A DNA stretch of 15,490 nucleotides, taken from contig URFU01000047.1 of the NCBI GenBank assembly GCA_900547125.1, positions 1 through 15,490 on the forward strand. Direction: 5' to 3'. Made by a program: the position numbers and the translations under genes. This document shows, one piece after another, positions 1 through 6,918 of this stretch (the stretch's first letter is position 1; each line of letters begins with the position of its first letter). The notes below the pieces were generated by a model. The model saw only the letters and a program-made list of their open reading frames with translations. It made no database searches and was not told where the DNA came from. The DNA comes from an uncultured Collinsella sp. Its GTDB lineage: Bacteria; Actinomycetota; Coriobacteriia; Coriobacteriales; Coriobacteriaceae.

Positions 1-132
1 GGCGCCGATGCGCTCAACGCCGCGGGCATTGCGTTTAACCTGTCCGCCGCCACGCTGGGCAACATCGTGGGCGGCGCGGTTCTGATCGCGCTCGGCTACT
101 GGTTTATCTACGCTAAGAAGTCCGAGGCGTAA
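1..132 (+). CDS. Formate/nitrite transporter (FNT family), C-terminal fragment
   Basis: This is the last 43 codons of a gene that begins before the window; frame 1 runs open to TAA at 130-132. The visible protein has the Asn-x(5)-Thr-Leu-Gly-Asn-Ile-Val-Gly-Gly stretch followed by a hydrophobic helix (about residues 20-37 of the fragment) and a short Lys-Lys tail. That matches the last transmembrane helix of FNT pentameric channels such as FocA and NirC, which move formate, nitrite or hydrosulfide across the inner membrane. The substrate cannot be told from this fragment. A strong terminator follows, so it is probably not co-transcribed with the molybdoenzyme downstream, although formate export or import would fit a neighbourhood of Mo and Se enzymes. 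Confidence 0.8.
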   Translation, partial: GADALNAAGIAFNLSAATLGNIVGGAVLIALGYWFIYAKKSEA

Positions 133-154
133 GGTACCGTCTGTTTGACGTTGG

Positions 155-190
155 GCCTCCCGCGGGGCGTTGCCGTGCGGGAGGCATTTT
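155..190 (+). terminator. Intrinsic terminator after the FNT gene
   Basis: A perfect 9-bp stem pairs GCCTCCCGC (155-163) with GCGGGAGGC (177-185) around a 13-nt loop and is followed by ATTTT (186-190). It lies 22 bp after the FNT stop codon and separates that gene from the oxidoreductase. Confidence 0.8.
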
Positions 191-254
191 GGGTCTGGGG
201 CTCGTTGCCGGGCTGTTGGCCTGTTGTGTTTGGCTGATGAAAGGGGTAATCGAG

Positions 255-2372
255 ATGGTATCTGCTGTGAAGCGTGACGGTCGCGCCGTGGTGACCACAT
301 GCGGGGGATGCTATGCCGATTGCGCCTTTGCGGCACACGTTGAGGACGGTCGCGTGGTGGCCGAGTTGCCGGTGCCAGGGCACCCGTGCGCGGCGCGTGT
401 CCTCTGCGCCCGCGGTCGGCATCGCCTGGCAATGCCGTTTGACGAGCACGATCGCATTGTGCACCCCATGCGCCGACGAGCTGATGGCTCGGGGTTCGAT
501 GTGATTTCGTGGGACGAGGCGTTCGCGCAGATCGCAGCGCGCCTTGGGGAGATTGTTGACGGGCATGGTCCCCGTGCGTTGGGTATGACGCTCGGCGTGC
601 CCTCGTTCGACCGCTACTGGGCGCATCGCTTTATGCATGCGCTGGGCTCGCCCAACGTATACGGTGCAGACGGTGCCTGCGAGGTAAGCCGACTTACGGG
701 TTGGGAGCACAGCTTGGGCTATAGTCCCGCCTCCGACCTGGCGCATACCGATTGCATCATGTACCTAGGGCGTTCCATTGTCGATTCATCGACGATGGGG
801 GCCGTTGATGCGCTCAACGATGCCCGTCGCCGTGGGGCGAAGATTATCGTGGTCGACCCCCGGCGCAGTGGCTCGGCTGCGCTTGCCGACCGCTGGCTGC
901 GCGTGCGTCCGGGCTGTGACCTGGCCTTGCTGCTGGGCATTGCGCATGTGCTCATTGCCGAGGGCCTGTATGACCACGAGTTCGTGACCCGCTATACCAC
1001 GGGTTTTGACGAGCTGGCGCAGGCGGCCGCTGCTTGGACGCCCGAGTGGGCTGAGTCGATGTGCGACGTGCCGGCCGCAGAGATCGCCGCCACGGCGCGC
1101 GATCTAGCTGCCGCGGCGCCTGCTGCGGTGGTGGACGCCGGCTTTCATGGCGGCATTGGCATCGCGTATGCCAACAGCACCCAGACCGCGCGCGCGATTT
1201 GTCTGGTCGATGTGCTGTTGGGCTGCATCGGACACGCGGGCGGTGCCCTCAACCCGCCCACGCCGCTTGCGTTGGGCGATTTGGACCCTGCGCGTTTCGC
1301 GACGCCGTCGATGCCACGTGAGCCCAAGTTGGGGTCCGAGCGCTATCCACTGGTCGATCCGGTGCGCGGTCTGTGTACGACCATCGGTCAGTCGATTCTT
1401 GCCGGCGATTTGCGTGGACTCATCGTCTATGCCAGTAACCCCGGTGCGGGCTATGGCAATGCGCAGGCTTGGTTGGGTATTTTGCAGCAGCTCGACTTGC
1501 TCGTGACGATTGACATTCGCTGGTCCGAGACGGCGCGTGCTTCTGATTTCGTGCTGCCCGACGTGACGTACCTGGAGGCCGATCGCGGTGTGGGCACAGC
1601 CGTGGGCGCCAATGATTCGCGCGTGTTCTACCGCAACGCCGTGCTGCCCGTGTTGCATAACGACACGCGTCCCGGTCGGGAGATCTTTGCCGGTCTGGCG
1701 CAGGCCTGTGGCGCGGGCGAGTACTTCCGGTTTACGTCTGACGACCTGGCGGCTGCCCAGGTGGCACCGTTTGGGATCGATCTGGACGAGCTCAAGGAAC
1801 GCGGCTGGGCCGACACGGGTGTTGCGTTGCCGTCGCGTGCGGGCGAGCCGGCGATTCCCTTGGATGGCGGCAAAATTGCGTTGGCAAGCGACGTATGGGA
1901 GCGAGCCGGTCTGGGCTGCGTTCCCGGTTGGATCGCGCCCATGGTGGAGCCCGGTCCGGGGATGTTTCGCCTCATTAGTGGCAACCGTCCCTTTGAGTCG
2001 CACACCTCGCGAAGGCTTGCGGCCCAAGGTGCCGCCGAGGCTGGATCGGACCTGGATGCCGTGCAGATGAATGCCGATGCCGCCGCTCGCATGGGTATTG
2101 CCGACGGCGAGATCGTCGAACTCGTGAGCGATATGGGCCGCGATCGCGTGCGCGTAGAGACGACGCCCTATCTGCATCCGGCGTGCATCTTTACGTCGGC
2201 CGCCCCCGGCGGGCGTTCGTTTGGCGCCGATGCCGGTGGCGCTCAAGCCTTGGGCGTGGGCCCGCTCGACCATACACCGTTGCGTTGGGACCCGTTGACG
2301 GGCGCCGCGCTCACCCAGGAAAACGCCGTTCGCGTGGAAAAGATCGCGGCGCGCGAGGATAATAGCGATTGA
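255..2372 (+). CDS. Molybdopterin-dependent oxidoreductase, thiosulfate/polysulfide reductase-like catalytic subunit
   Basis: The 705-residue protein is a DMSO-reductase-family catalytic subunit carrying bis-MGD and one [4Fe-4S] cluster. The cluster ligands are Cys16, Cys19, Cys23 and Cys51 (C-x2-C-x3-C-x27-C). The molybdopterin core follows, and the C-terminal cofactor-binding domain starts near residue 570. Cys142, in a Gly-Ala-Cys-Glu-Val-Ser context, sits where the Mo ligand (Ser, Cys or Sec) is found. The surrounding Leu-Gly-Ser-Pro-Asn and later Leu-Leu-Gly-x-Ile-Gly-x-x-Gly-Gly motifs are most like PhsA/PsrA enzymes. No twin-arginine signal is visible, so it is probably cytoplasmic. 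No ferredoxin-like or membrane-anchor subunit lies beside it, so its electron partner is unknown. I chose ATG 255 because AAGGGG lies 8 nt upstream; the frame is open to TTG 189, but that runs into the terminator. Cys-type formate dehydrogenase is an alternative I find less likely. The substrate is not determined. Confidence 0.85.
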   Translation: MVSAVKRDGRAVVTTCGGCYADCAFAAHVEDGRVVAELPVPGHPCAARVLCARGRHRLAMPFDEHDRIVHPMRRRADGSGFDVISWDEAFAQIAARLGEIVDGHGPRALGMTLGVPSFDRYWAHRFMHALGSPNVYGADGACEVSRLTGWEHSLGYSPASDLAHTDCIMYLGRSIVDSSTMGAVDALNDARRRGAKIIVVDPRRSGSAALADRWLRVRPGCDLALLLGIAHVLIAEGLYDHEFVTRYTTGFDELAQAAAAWTPEWAESMCDVPAAEIAATARDLAAAAPAAVVDAGFHGGIGIAYANSTQTARAICLVDVLLGCIGHAGGALNPPTPLALGDLDPARFATPSMPREPKLGSERYPLVDPVRGLCTTIGQSILAGDLRGLIVYASNPGAGYGNAQAWLGILQQLDLLVTIDIRWSETARASDFVLPDVTYLEADRGVGTAVGANDSRVFYRNAVLPVLHNDTRPGREIFAGLAQACGAGEYFRFTSDDLAAAQVAPFGIDLDELKERGWADTGVALPSRAGEPAIPLDGGKIALASDVWERAGLGCVPGWIAPMVEPGPGMFRLISGNRPFESHTSRRLAAQGAAEAGSDLDAVQMNADAAARMGIADGEIVELVSDMGRDRVRVETTPYLHPACIFTSAAPGGRSFGADAGGAQALGVGPLDHTPLRWDPLTGAALTQENAVRVEKIAAREDNSD

Positions 2373-2402
2373 TTGACTCAGCCGATTGAATTGGCTGATA
2401 GT
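2373..2402 (+). promoter_or_regulatory. Possible selAB promoter with a palindrome in its spacer
   Basis: TTGACT (2373-2378, five of six matches to -35) and GATAGT (2397-2402, four of six to -10) are 18 bp apart, just after the oxidoreductase stop codon. The spacer and its edges contain the inverted repeat TCAGCC (2378-2383) / GGCTGA (2393-2398). The hairpin could instead be a weak terminator of the upstream gene, but the sequence after it (TAGTTTG) is a poor U-tract. Confidence 0.3.
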
Positions 2403-2448
2403 TTGACGTTCGAATGATTGATTTACCTTTGGTTTTGAAAGGCCGCAC

Positions 2449-3906
2449 ATGAGCGATAGCCAGAACATGTCCGATGAGGTGCGCGCCCGCCTGCGCGCTA
2501 TCCCTTCCGTCAACGAGCTGCTTTCCGAGTGGCCGGTTGTGAAGGCGACGGGGGAGACCTGCGACGCGGTGGTGCATGCCGCCGTCACGGCCGAGCTCGA
2601 CGAGGAACGCGCCGCGATTCGTGCCGGCGCCGCCCCGCGTTCCAAGCGCGACCTGGCTTCGGCCATCGAGTGGCGCGCGCACCGCTCCGCGCTGCCGAGC
2701 CTGCGTCCCGCCGTCAACGCCACGGGTGTGGTTATCCATACCAACTTGGGTCGCGCCCCGCTCGCGGAATCAGCTGCCAAAGCCGTGGCCGAGGTCGCGC
2801 GCGGGTATAGCACACTCGAGTACAGTGTCGACACCTGTTCGCGCGGGTCGCGCAAGGAGCACGCCGCGCAGCTGATCCGCTCACTCACCGGTGCCGAGGA
2901 CGCGCTCGTGGTCAACAACAATGCCGCCGCGGTGCTGCTGGTGCTTGCCACCCATGCCGCGGGTAAAGAGGTTATCGTCAGCCGCGGCGAGCTTGTCGAG
3001 ATCGGCGGCAGCTTCCGCATCCCCGATGTCATGGCGGCTTCGGGCGCCAAACTCGTCGAGGTCGGCGCCACCAACCGCACGCACCTGGCTGATTATGAGC
3101 AAGCCATCACGCCCGATACGGCGATGATCCTTAAGGTCCATCCTTCCAACTATCGCATCGAGGGTTTTCACGAGGAGGTGGGCTCTCGGGAGCTTGCCGC
3201 CCTGGCCCACAAGCATGGCCTGCTGTTCTACGAGGACCAGGGCTCGGGCGCGCTGTTGCCCGATGACATCCTGGTGCGCGGCGGCGAAGAAACCACGCCG
3301 GCTTCGGTAGCGGCGGGGCTCGATCTGGTGTCGTGCTCGGGCGATAAATTGCTCGGTGCCGCACAGGCGGGCATCATCATGGGCCGTCGTGACCTGGTCC
3401 AGGCCTGCGGCGCACATCCGCTTATGCGCGCCCTGCGCCCGGGCAAGTTGGCGCTCACGGCGCTCGAGGCCACGCTGCGTATCTACATGGATGGCGCCGA
3501 TGTTGCCCATCGCGAGGTGCCGGTGCTCAGCATGCTCACGCTTCCGCAGACTCATCTGGAGCGACGTGCCCGCAAGCTGCGCGATCGTATGGTCGCCGGG
3601 CTCGATAAGGCCGGTTGCCCGTGCGCCGTTGAGTTGGAGATCGTCGAGGAATCGTCAACCCCCGGCGGTGGCTCGCTTCCTACCATCGAGCTACCCACGA
3701 TGTGCGTGGCCGTCTGCCCGGTCGACGGGCGCCTGTCCGTTGACGCGCTCAAGCGCTCGCTTGTCCAGGACTTCGACACGCCGGGCGTCACGCGAACCTC
3801 GCACGATCGCATTTTGTTTGATGTCCGTACGCTTGTGGGCGACCGCGATATCGAGACGGCGGCATCGACGCTCGTTGCGTGCGTTGAGAAGGCGATTGCT
3901 CGATGA
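2449..3906 (+). CDS. selA: L-seryl-tRNA(Sec) selenium transferase
   Basis: SelA is a PLP enzyme that converts Ser-tRNA(Sec) to Sec-tRNA(Sec) in the cytoplasm using selenophosphate. The 485-residue product is slightly longer than E. coli SelA (about 463). Recognisable blocks include the N-terminal 'VNATGVVIHTNLGRAPL' segment near residues 88-104, 'VNNNAAAVLLVL' near 154-165, 'FYEDQGSGAL' near 261-270 and the Schiff-base lysine Lys300 in Ser-Gly-Asp-Lys-Leu-Leu-Gly. The residues after the lysine read Ala-Ala-Gln where Gly-Pro-Gln is common. ATG 2449 follows AAAGG by 7 nt; a second in-frame ATG at 2467 is possible but has a poorer site. The stop codon overlaps the selB start as ATGA, so the two are translationally coupled. 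tRNA-Sec lies about 2.1 kb downstream. Confidence 0.96.
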   Translation: MSDSQNMSDEVRARLRAIPSVNELLSEWPVVKATGETCDAVVHAAVTAELDEERAAIRAGAAPRSKRDLASAIEWRAHRSALPSLRPAVNATGVVIHTNLGRAPLAESAAKAVAEVARGYSTLEYSVDTCSRGSRKEHAAQLIRSLTGAEDALVVNNNAAAVLLVLATHAAGKEVIVSRGELVEIGGSFRIPDVMAASGAKLVEVGATNRTHLADYEQAITPDTAMILKVHPSNYRIEGFHEEVGSRELAALAHKHGLLFYEDQGSGALLPDDILVRGGEETTPASVAAGLDLVSCSGDKLLGAAQAGIIMGRRDLVQACGAHPLMRALRPGKLALTALEATLRIYMDGADVAHREVPVLSMLTLPQTHLERRARKLRDRMVAGLDKAGCPCAVELEIVEESSTPGGGSLPTIELPTMCVAVCPVDGRLSVDALKRSLVQDFDTPGVTRTSHDRILFDVRTLVGDRDIETAASTLVACVEKAIAR

Positions 3907-5870
3907 GTGAGGTTCAAACGCTGGTGGAGTGCCCCGTTATCGTTGGCACGGCGGGCCACGTCGACCACGGTAAGTCCGCACTGATCGAGGCGCTGACCGG
4001 CAAGAATCCCGACCGTCTGGAGGTTGAGCGCCGTCGCGGTATGACCGTGGAGCTGGGCTTTGGCGAGCTGGCGCTGCCGAGTGGCAAGATCGTCGGCCTG
4101 GTCGACGTGCCGGGCCACGCGCATTACCTGCGCGCCATGGTGCAGGGCGCCACGGGCATCGACGTTGCCGTGCTGGTGGTTTCGGTCGTCGAGGGCGTGA
4201 TGCCGCAGACCCGCGAGCACGTGCACGTGCTGGAGATGCTGGGCGTCACGCATATGGTGGTGGCGCTGACTATGTGTGACCTGGCCGATGCCGAGATGAC
4301 CGAGCTTGCCGAGCTTGATGTCGATGACTTTTTGTCGGGTACCTTGTTTGCGGGCGCGCCGATCGTGCCTGTGTCGTCTAAGACGGGCGAGGGGGTCGAC
4401 GGGCTGCTTGCGGTGCTCGACGAGCAGGTGGGTGCCTGCTGGGATGCCTGTCGCGAGCGTGCCGAGCGGAGCGATGCCGCGCCGCGTCTTCCGATTGACC
4501 GCTGTTTTACGCTCAAGGGCGTCGGCACCGTCGTGACGGGAACGCTGCACGATGCGCCGGTTGCGGTGGGCGACGAGTTGATGGCTTTGCCGTCGCGTAC
4601 GGTTTGTCGCGTGCGCGGGATTCAGGTGCATGGCGATACGCCGCGCGCGCTTCCTGGTCAGCGTGTGGCGCTCAACTTGGTTGGTGACGGTGTCGCGGCG
4701 CTTGACCGTGGCGAGATGCTGGGCGTGGCGGACCGCTTTTGTCAGACGTTGCGTTTTATGATGACGTTCACCTACCTGGGCCGCGAGGGCGCCAAGCCGC
4801 GCGTGCTCGAGTCGGGCGCGCGCGTGCATGTGATGGCCGGCACGGCCGAAGCCGTCGGCCGCATCATGCTTTTGGAGGGCGAGGCCCCCATGGCGGTGGG
4901 TGAGACCCGTACCGTGCAGGTGCGCCTGGAGGAGCCACTGCCGCTGCGTGCCGGAGACCATGCCGTGGTGCTGTCGTATTCGCCCGTTATGCTCATCGGC
5001 GGTGGGCGCGTGCTGCTATCGCGCTGCCGTCGCTCGCGCGAGCTTTCGGCGGGGGAGCGCACACTGCTTGCAGCGCTTGAGACCGGCGATGCCGTCGCTG
5101 GTGTTGAGGCGTGGTTGGCGCTGCAGGCGCTGCCGGTTGCGGCGGCTGATGTTGCCGAGACGCTCGATCTTGTTGCCGGCGAGGCTGAGGCGGCGTTGCG
5201 CGAGTTGGTGGCGAAGGGCGCTGCTTGCGCGCTAGCTGGCTCGGATGGCTCGCTGTATGCAGATGCTTCCGCGCTCGATGCCGCCATGGACGTGTTGGCG
5301 GCGACCCTGACCGCCATGCATGCGGCGGCTCCCAAGGAGACGGGCTTTACGCCTGGCGCCGTTGCCCATGCTGCGTGGCCTGCCGCTGATGATGGCGTTG
5401 CCGCGGCTCTGATTGCCGAGGGCTGCTCGCGTGGCGTGTGTGCCGCCGAGGGTGCCGAGGTATTCGACCCGCACTCCGCTGCCGCCGCGGCGCGTGTGGT
5501 GCGCGAGGCCTGCGAACGTATCGTTGCCTTGCTGGACGAAGCCGGCCTCGATGCACCGATATTGCCCGAGGTGGGCGAGCAGTTGCAGCTCGATCGCGAC
5601 ACCATGACGCGTGCCCTGCGCGAGCTTTCGCTCAATCGCTCGATCGTTAAGGTCGAGCGCGACGTTGCCCTGTCCGCTGCCGCCGAGGCCCATGCGCGCG
5701 AGCTTGTTACCGCCGCCATTGCGGCAGCCGGCGGTGCTGCCACCACGAGCGTACTGCGCGAGGCCCTGGGTGTGTCGCGCAAACGTGCCATCAGCATCTT
5801 GGAGCACCTGGATGCCGTGCGCTTTACGGTGCTCGACAAGGATGCCGGCGGCCTGCGCTCCCTGCGCTAG
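3903..5870 (+). CDS. selB: Selenocysteine-specific translation elongation factor
   Basis: SelB is the EF-Tu-like GTPase that brings Sec-tRNA(Sec) to the ribosome at UGA codons marked by a SECIS hairpin. The 655-residue protein has G1 (GTAGHVDHGKS, 15-25), a G2/switch I region with Arg-Gly-Met-Thr48, G3 (Asp-Val-Pro-Gly-His, 68-72), two beta-barrel domains, and a C-terminal winged-helix region whose last module (about 575-655, with Leu-Gly-Val-Ser-Arg-Lys-Arg-Ala) is the SECIS-binding type. Two motif positions are odd. G4, normally N/T-K-x-D, reads Thr-Met-Cys-Asp (123-126), and the switch II Glu after Pro-Gly-His is Ala73, as in EF-Tu. The frame is intact, so this looks like divergence, not decay. 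Its start overlaps the selA stop by 4 nt. Confidence 0.95.
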   Translation: MSEVQTLVECPVIVGTAGHVDHGKSALIEALTGKNPDRLEVERRRGMTVELGFGELALPSGKIVGLVDVPGHAHYLRAMVQGATGIDVAVLVVSVVEGVMPQTREHVHVLEMLGVTHMVVALTMCDLADAEMTELAELDVDDFLSGTLFAGAPIVPVSSKTGEGVDGLLAVLDEQVGACWDACRERAERSDAAPRLPIDRCFTLKGVGTVVTGTLHDAPVAVGDELMALPSRTVCRVRGIQVHGDTPRALPGQRVALNLVGDGVAALDRGEMLGVADRFCQTLRFMMTFTYLGREGAKPRVLESGARVHVMAGTAEAVGRIMLLEGEAPMAVGETRTVQVRLEEPLPLRAGDHAVVLSYSPVMLIGGGRVLLSRCRRSRELSAGERTLLAALETGDAVAGVEAWLALQALPVAAADVAETLDLVAGEAEAALRELVAKGAACALAGSDGSLYADASALDAAMDVLAATLTAMHAAAPKETGFTPGAVAHAAWPAADDGVAAALIAEGCSRGVCAAEGAEVFDPHSAAAAARVVREACERIVALLDEAGLDAPILPEVGEQLQLDRDTMTRALRELSLNRSIVKVERDVALSAAAEAHARELVTAAIAAAGGAATTSVLREALGVSRKRAISILEHLDAVRFTVLDKDAGGLRSLR

Positions 5871-5896
5871 GCCGGTCACTCGCTCCCGCCTCCTCA

Positions 5897-5961
5897 GTTG
5901 CGGTGAAATAGTTCCTATTTGGAGGCTTTGGCAGCAAATACAGGAACTATTCCACCGCAAC
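5897..5961. repeat. Long imperfect hairpin repeat, copy 1
   Basis: GTTGCGGTG (5897-5905) pairs with CACCGCAAC (5953-5961). After one A/C mismatch, AATAGTTCCT (5907-5916) pairs with AGGAACTATT (5942-5951), and ATTTG (5917-5921) pairs with CAAAT (5935-5939) across a 2-nt bulge. The loop is 13 nt. The outer arm AGTTGCGGTGAAATA (5896-5910) recurs exactly at 9047-9061 in a second hairpin. The + strand after the 3' arm is T-rich (12 of 17 bases at 5962-5978 are T), so this copy might also end the selAB transcript; copy 2 lacks such a tract, so termination is unlikely to be the shared role. Confidence 0.85.
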
Positions 5962-6001
5962 TTCTTGTTCGTCTTTTTGGGATGGAGCCGTTTCGGTTTG
6001 G

Positions 6002-6007
6002 TAAAAT
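6002..6007 (+). promoter_or_regulatory. Likely -10 box of selC
   Basis: TAAAAT matches the -10 consensus at five of six positions and lies 12 nt before the tRNA 5' end, which would give a leader of about 6 nt. The best -35 candidate is TTGGGA (5977-5982), with a rather long 19-bp spacer. Confidence 0.45.
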
Positions 6008-6019
6008 ACCGCCGCACTT

Positions 6020-6116
6020 GGGAACGGATGGGCTCCGGTGGGCTCCGCGGTCCTCAAAACCGTTGCGAGGCGTGCAAAACGTCTTGGATGTGTTCGATTC
6101 ACATACGTTCCCGCCA
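6020..6116 (+). tRNA. selC: tRNA-Sec (anticodon UCA)
   Basis: This 97-nt gene folds as a bacterial tRNA-Sec. The acceptor arm is GGGAACGG (6020-6027) with ACGTTCCC (6105-6112), seven pairs plus a G/A mismatch at the eighth. The D stem has 6 bp (6030-6035 with 6040-6045, two G-U pairs) closing a 4-nt loop. The anticodon stem is 6047-6051 with 6059-6063, and the anticodon TCA is at 6054-6056. A long variable arm has an 8-bp stem (6066-6073 with 6079-6086). The T stem is 6088-6092 with 6100-6104, with loop TTCGATT. Discriminator G and CCA are encoded (6113-6116). The 8+5 acceptor/T helix, 6-bp D stem and long variable arm are hallmarks of bacterial tRNA-Sec and exclude an ordinary suppressor. 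Position 33, almost always U, is C (loop CCTCAAA). Its place 149 bp after selB supports the call. Confidence 0.93.
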
Positions 6117-6124
6117 TACGCTAC

Positions 6125-6180
6125 CAGCGCTTTTGTGCTCGCGGTCTTGCTGCGTGCCGCAAAGGCGCTGTTTTGTTTTT
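6125..6180 (+). terminator. Intrinsic terminator of selC
   Basis: CAGCGCTTTT (6125-6134) pairs with AAAGGCGCTG (6161-6170), ten pairs with one G-U. The 26-nt loop holds a small inner stem GCGGT/GCCGC (6141-6145 with 6156-6160). TTTTGTTTTT (6171-6180) follows at once. It starts 9 nt after the tRNA CCA end. Together with the hairpin repeat, the -10 box and selC, this accounts for most of the 400-bp interval between selB and mobA; 6181-6254 shows nothing I can name. Confidence 0.75.
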
Positions 6181-6270
6181 GCACGAGCTTTTCGTAGCGC
6201 TGCTATTTCGATGGCTGTATTTTGCTTCGTGCACCGGGTTTCGAGCATGCCGATGGAGGTGTTTTGCCGT

Positions 6271-6903
6271 ATGACTACCGTAAGACGTGCCGATCTTTCT
6301 TGTGTCGTCCAAGCGGGTGGGCTGTCCTCGCGCATGGGCTGTGATAAGGCTCGCATGGCGTTTTGCGGCGAGCCGCTCATCGAACGCGTGCTGGGTCGGC
6401 TGGCGCCAGTTGCCGGCGAGTTGGTCGTGACGACGTCGCGTCCCAGCGAGCTTGCCTACCTTGAGGAGCGCGCGTTTGGCGGCCTGGTGCCGCGAATAGT
6501 GTCGGACCTTGAGGGGCCGGCGGGCGCCATGCGCGGCATCGCGAGTTCGCTGACTGCGGCCCGGCTGCCTCTCGTTGCTATCGTCGCCTGTGATATGCCG
6601 TTTGTCTCTTCGGAGCTAATCGGTGCCCTTGCTGGCTGTGTTGAGGCCGAGGCGCTCGACGTGTGCGTGCCGCGCGAGGAGCGGGGAATTGAGCCGCTTT
6701 GCGCCGTCTGGCGCCGTGACGCGTGTGCGCCGGTTGCCCAAGAGCTGCTCTCCTGCGATCGACAGCGCATTCGCTGCCTGATCAATCGCGTTGAGGCCGG
6801 TTATATGGATGAGCCGCAGATCGTTAAGGCCGCGGGCTCGACGCTCTGCTTCGAGAACGTCAATACGCCCGAGGAGTTTGCGGCGGCCGAGTTACTCGCC
6901 TAG
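6271..6903 (+). CDS. mobA: Molybdenum cofactor guanylyltransferase
   Basis: MobA joins GMP from GTP to Mo-molybdopterin, making the MGD cofactor used by DMSO-reductase-family enzymes such as the oxidoreductase at 255-2372. The 210-residue length is normal for the family. The nucleotide-binding signature Gln-Ala-Gly-Gly-Leu-Ser-Ser-Arg-Met-Gly-Cys-Asp-Lys-Ala (14-27) fits LAGGxSxRMGxDKA. Ala-Cys-Asp-Met-Pro (106-110) carries the expected Mg-binding Asp108, and the C-terminal Asn-x-Asn-Thr-Pro-Glu-Glu (196-202) is conserved. ATG 6271 is preceded by GGAGGT (6255-6260) with 10 nt spacing. The frame stays open far upstream across selC, which is not coding. A nucleotidyltransferase for another cofactor (MocA, for CTP) is possible but fits the motif less well. 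The next gene starts 15 bp on, probably in the same transcript. Confidence 0.9.
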   Translation: MTTVRRADLSCVVQAGGLSSRMGCDKARMAFCGEPLIERVLGRLAPVAGELVVTTSRPSELAYLEERAFGGLVPRIVSDLEGPAGAMRGIASSLTAARLPLVAIVACDMPFVSSELIGALAGCVEAEALDVCVPREERGIEPLCAVWRRDACAPVAQELLSCDRQRIRCLINRVEAGYMDEPQIVKAAGSTLCFENVNTPEEFAAAELLA

Positions 6904-6918
6904 ACGATTGGAGTTGCT

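Noticed and set aside
189..254. A 22-codon hydrophobic N-terminal extension of the oxidoreductase from TTG 189, resembling a signal peptide
   Set aside because: It overlaps the FNT terminator U-tract, has no ribosome binding site and no twin-arginine motif; ATG 255 has AAGGGG at the right distance.
678..680. Possible selenocysteine at the Mo-ligand position of the oxidoreductase
   Set aside because: The codon at position 142 is TGC (Cys), and no in-frame TGA interrupts the gene.
1104..3080. A 658-codon open frame on the - strand across the oxidoreductase and selA
   Set aside because: It spans two well-supported + strand genes and their intergenic gap and translates to Arg/Ser/Thr/Ala-rich sequence without recognisable motifs.
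5897..5961. Copy 1 hairpin as a SECIS element
   Set aside because: Bacterial SECIS hairpins lie directly after an in-frame UGA inside a coding region; this one is between genes and has a non-Sec twin at 9049-9111.
5611..6270. A long upstream extension of the mobA frame through selB, the hairpin and selC
   Set aside because: The region is accounted for by selB, a folded tRNA and a terminator; mobA homology begins just after ATG 6271, which has a good GGAGGT site.
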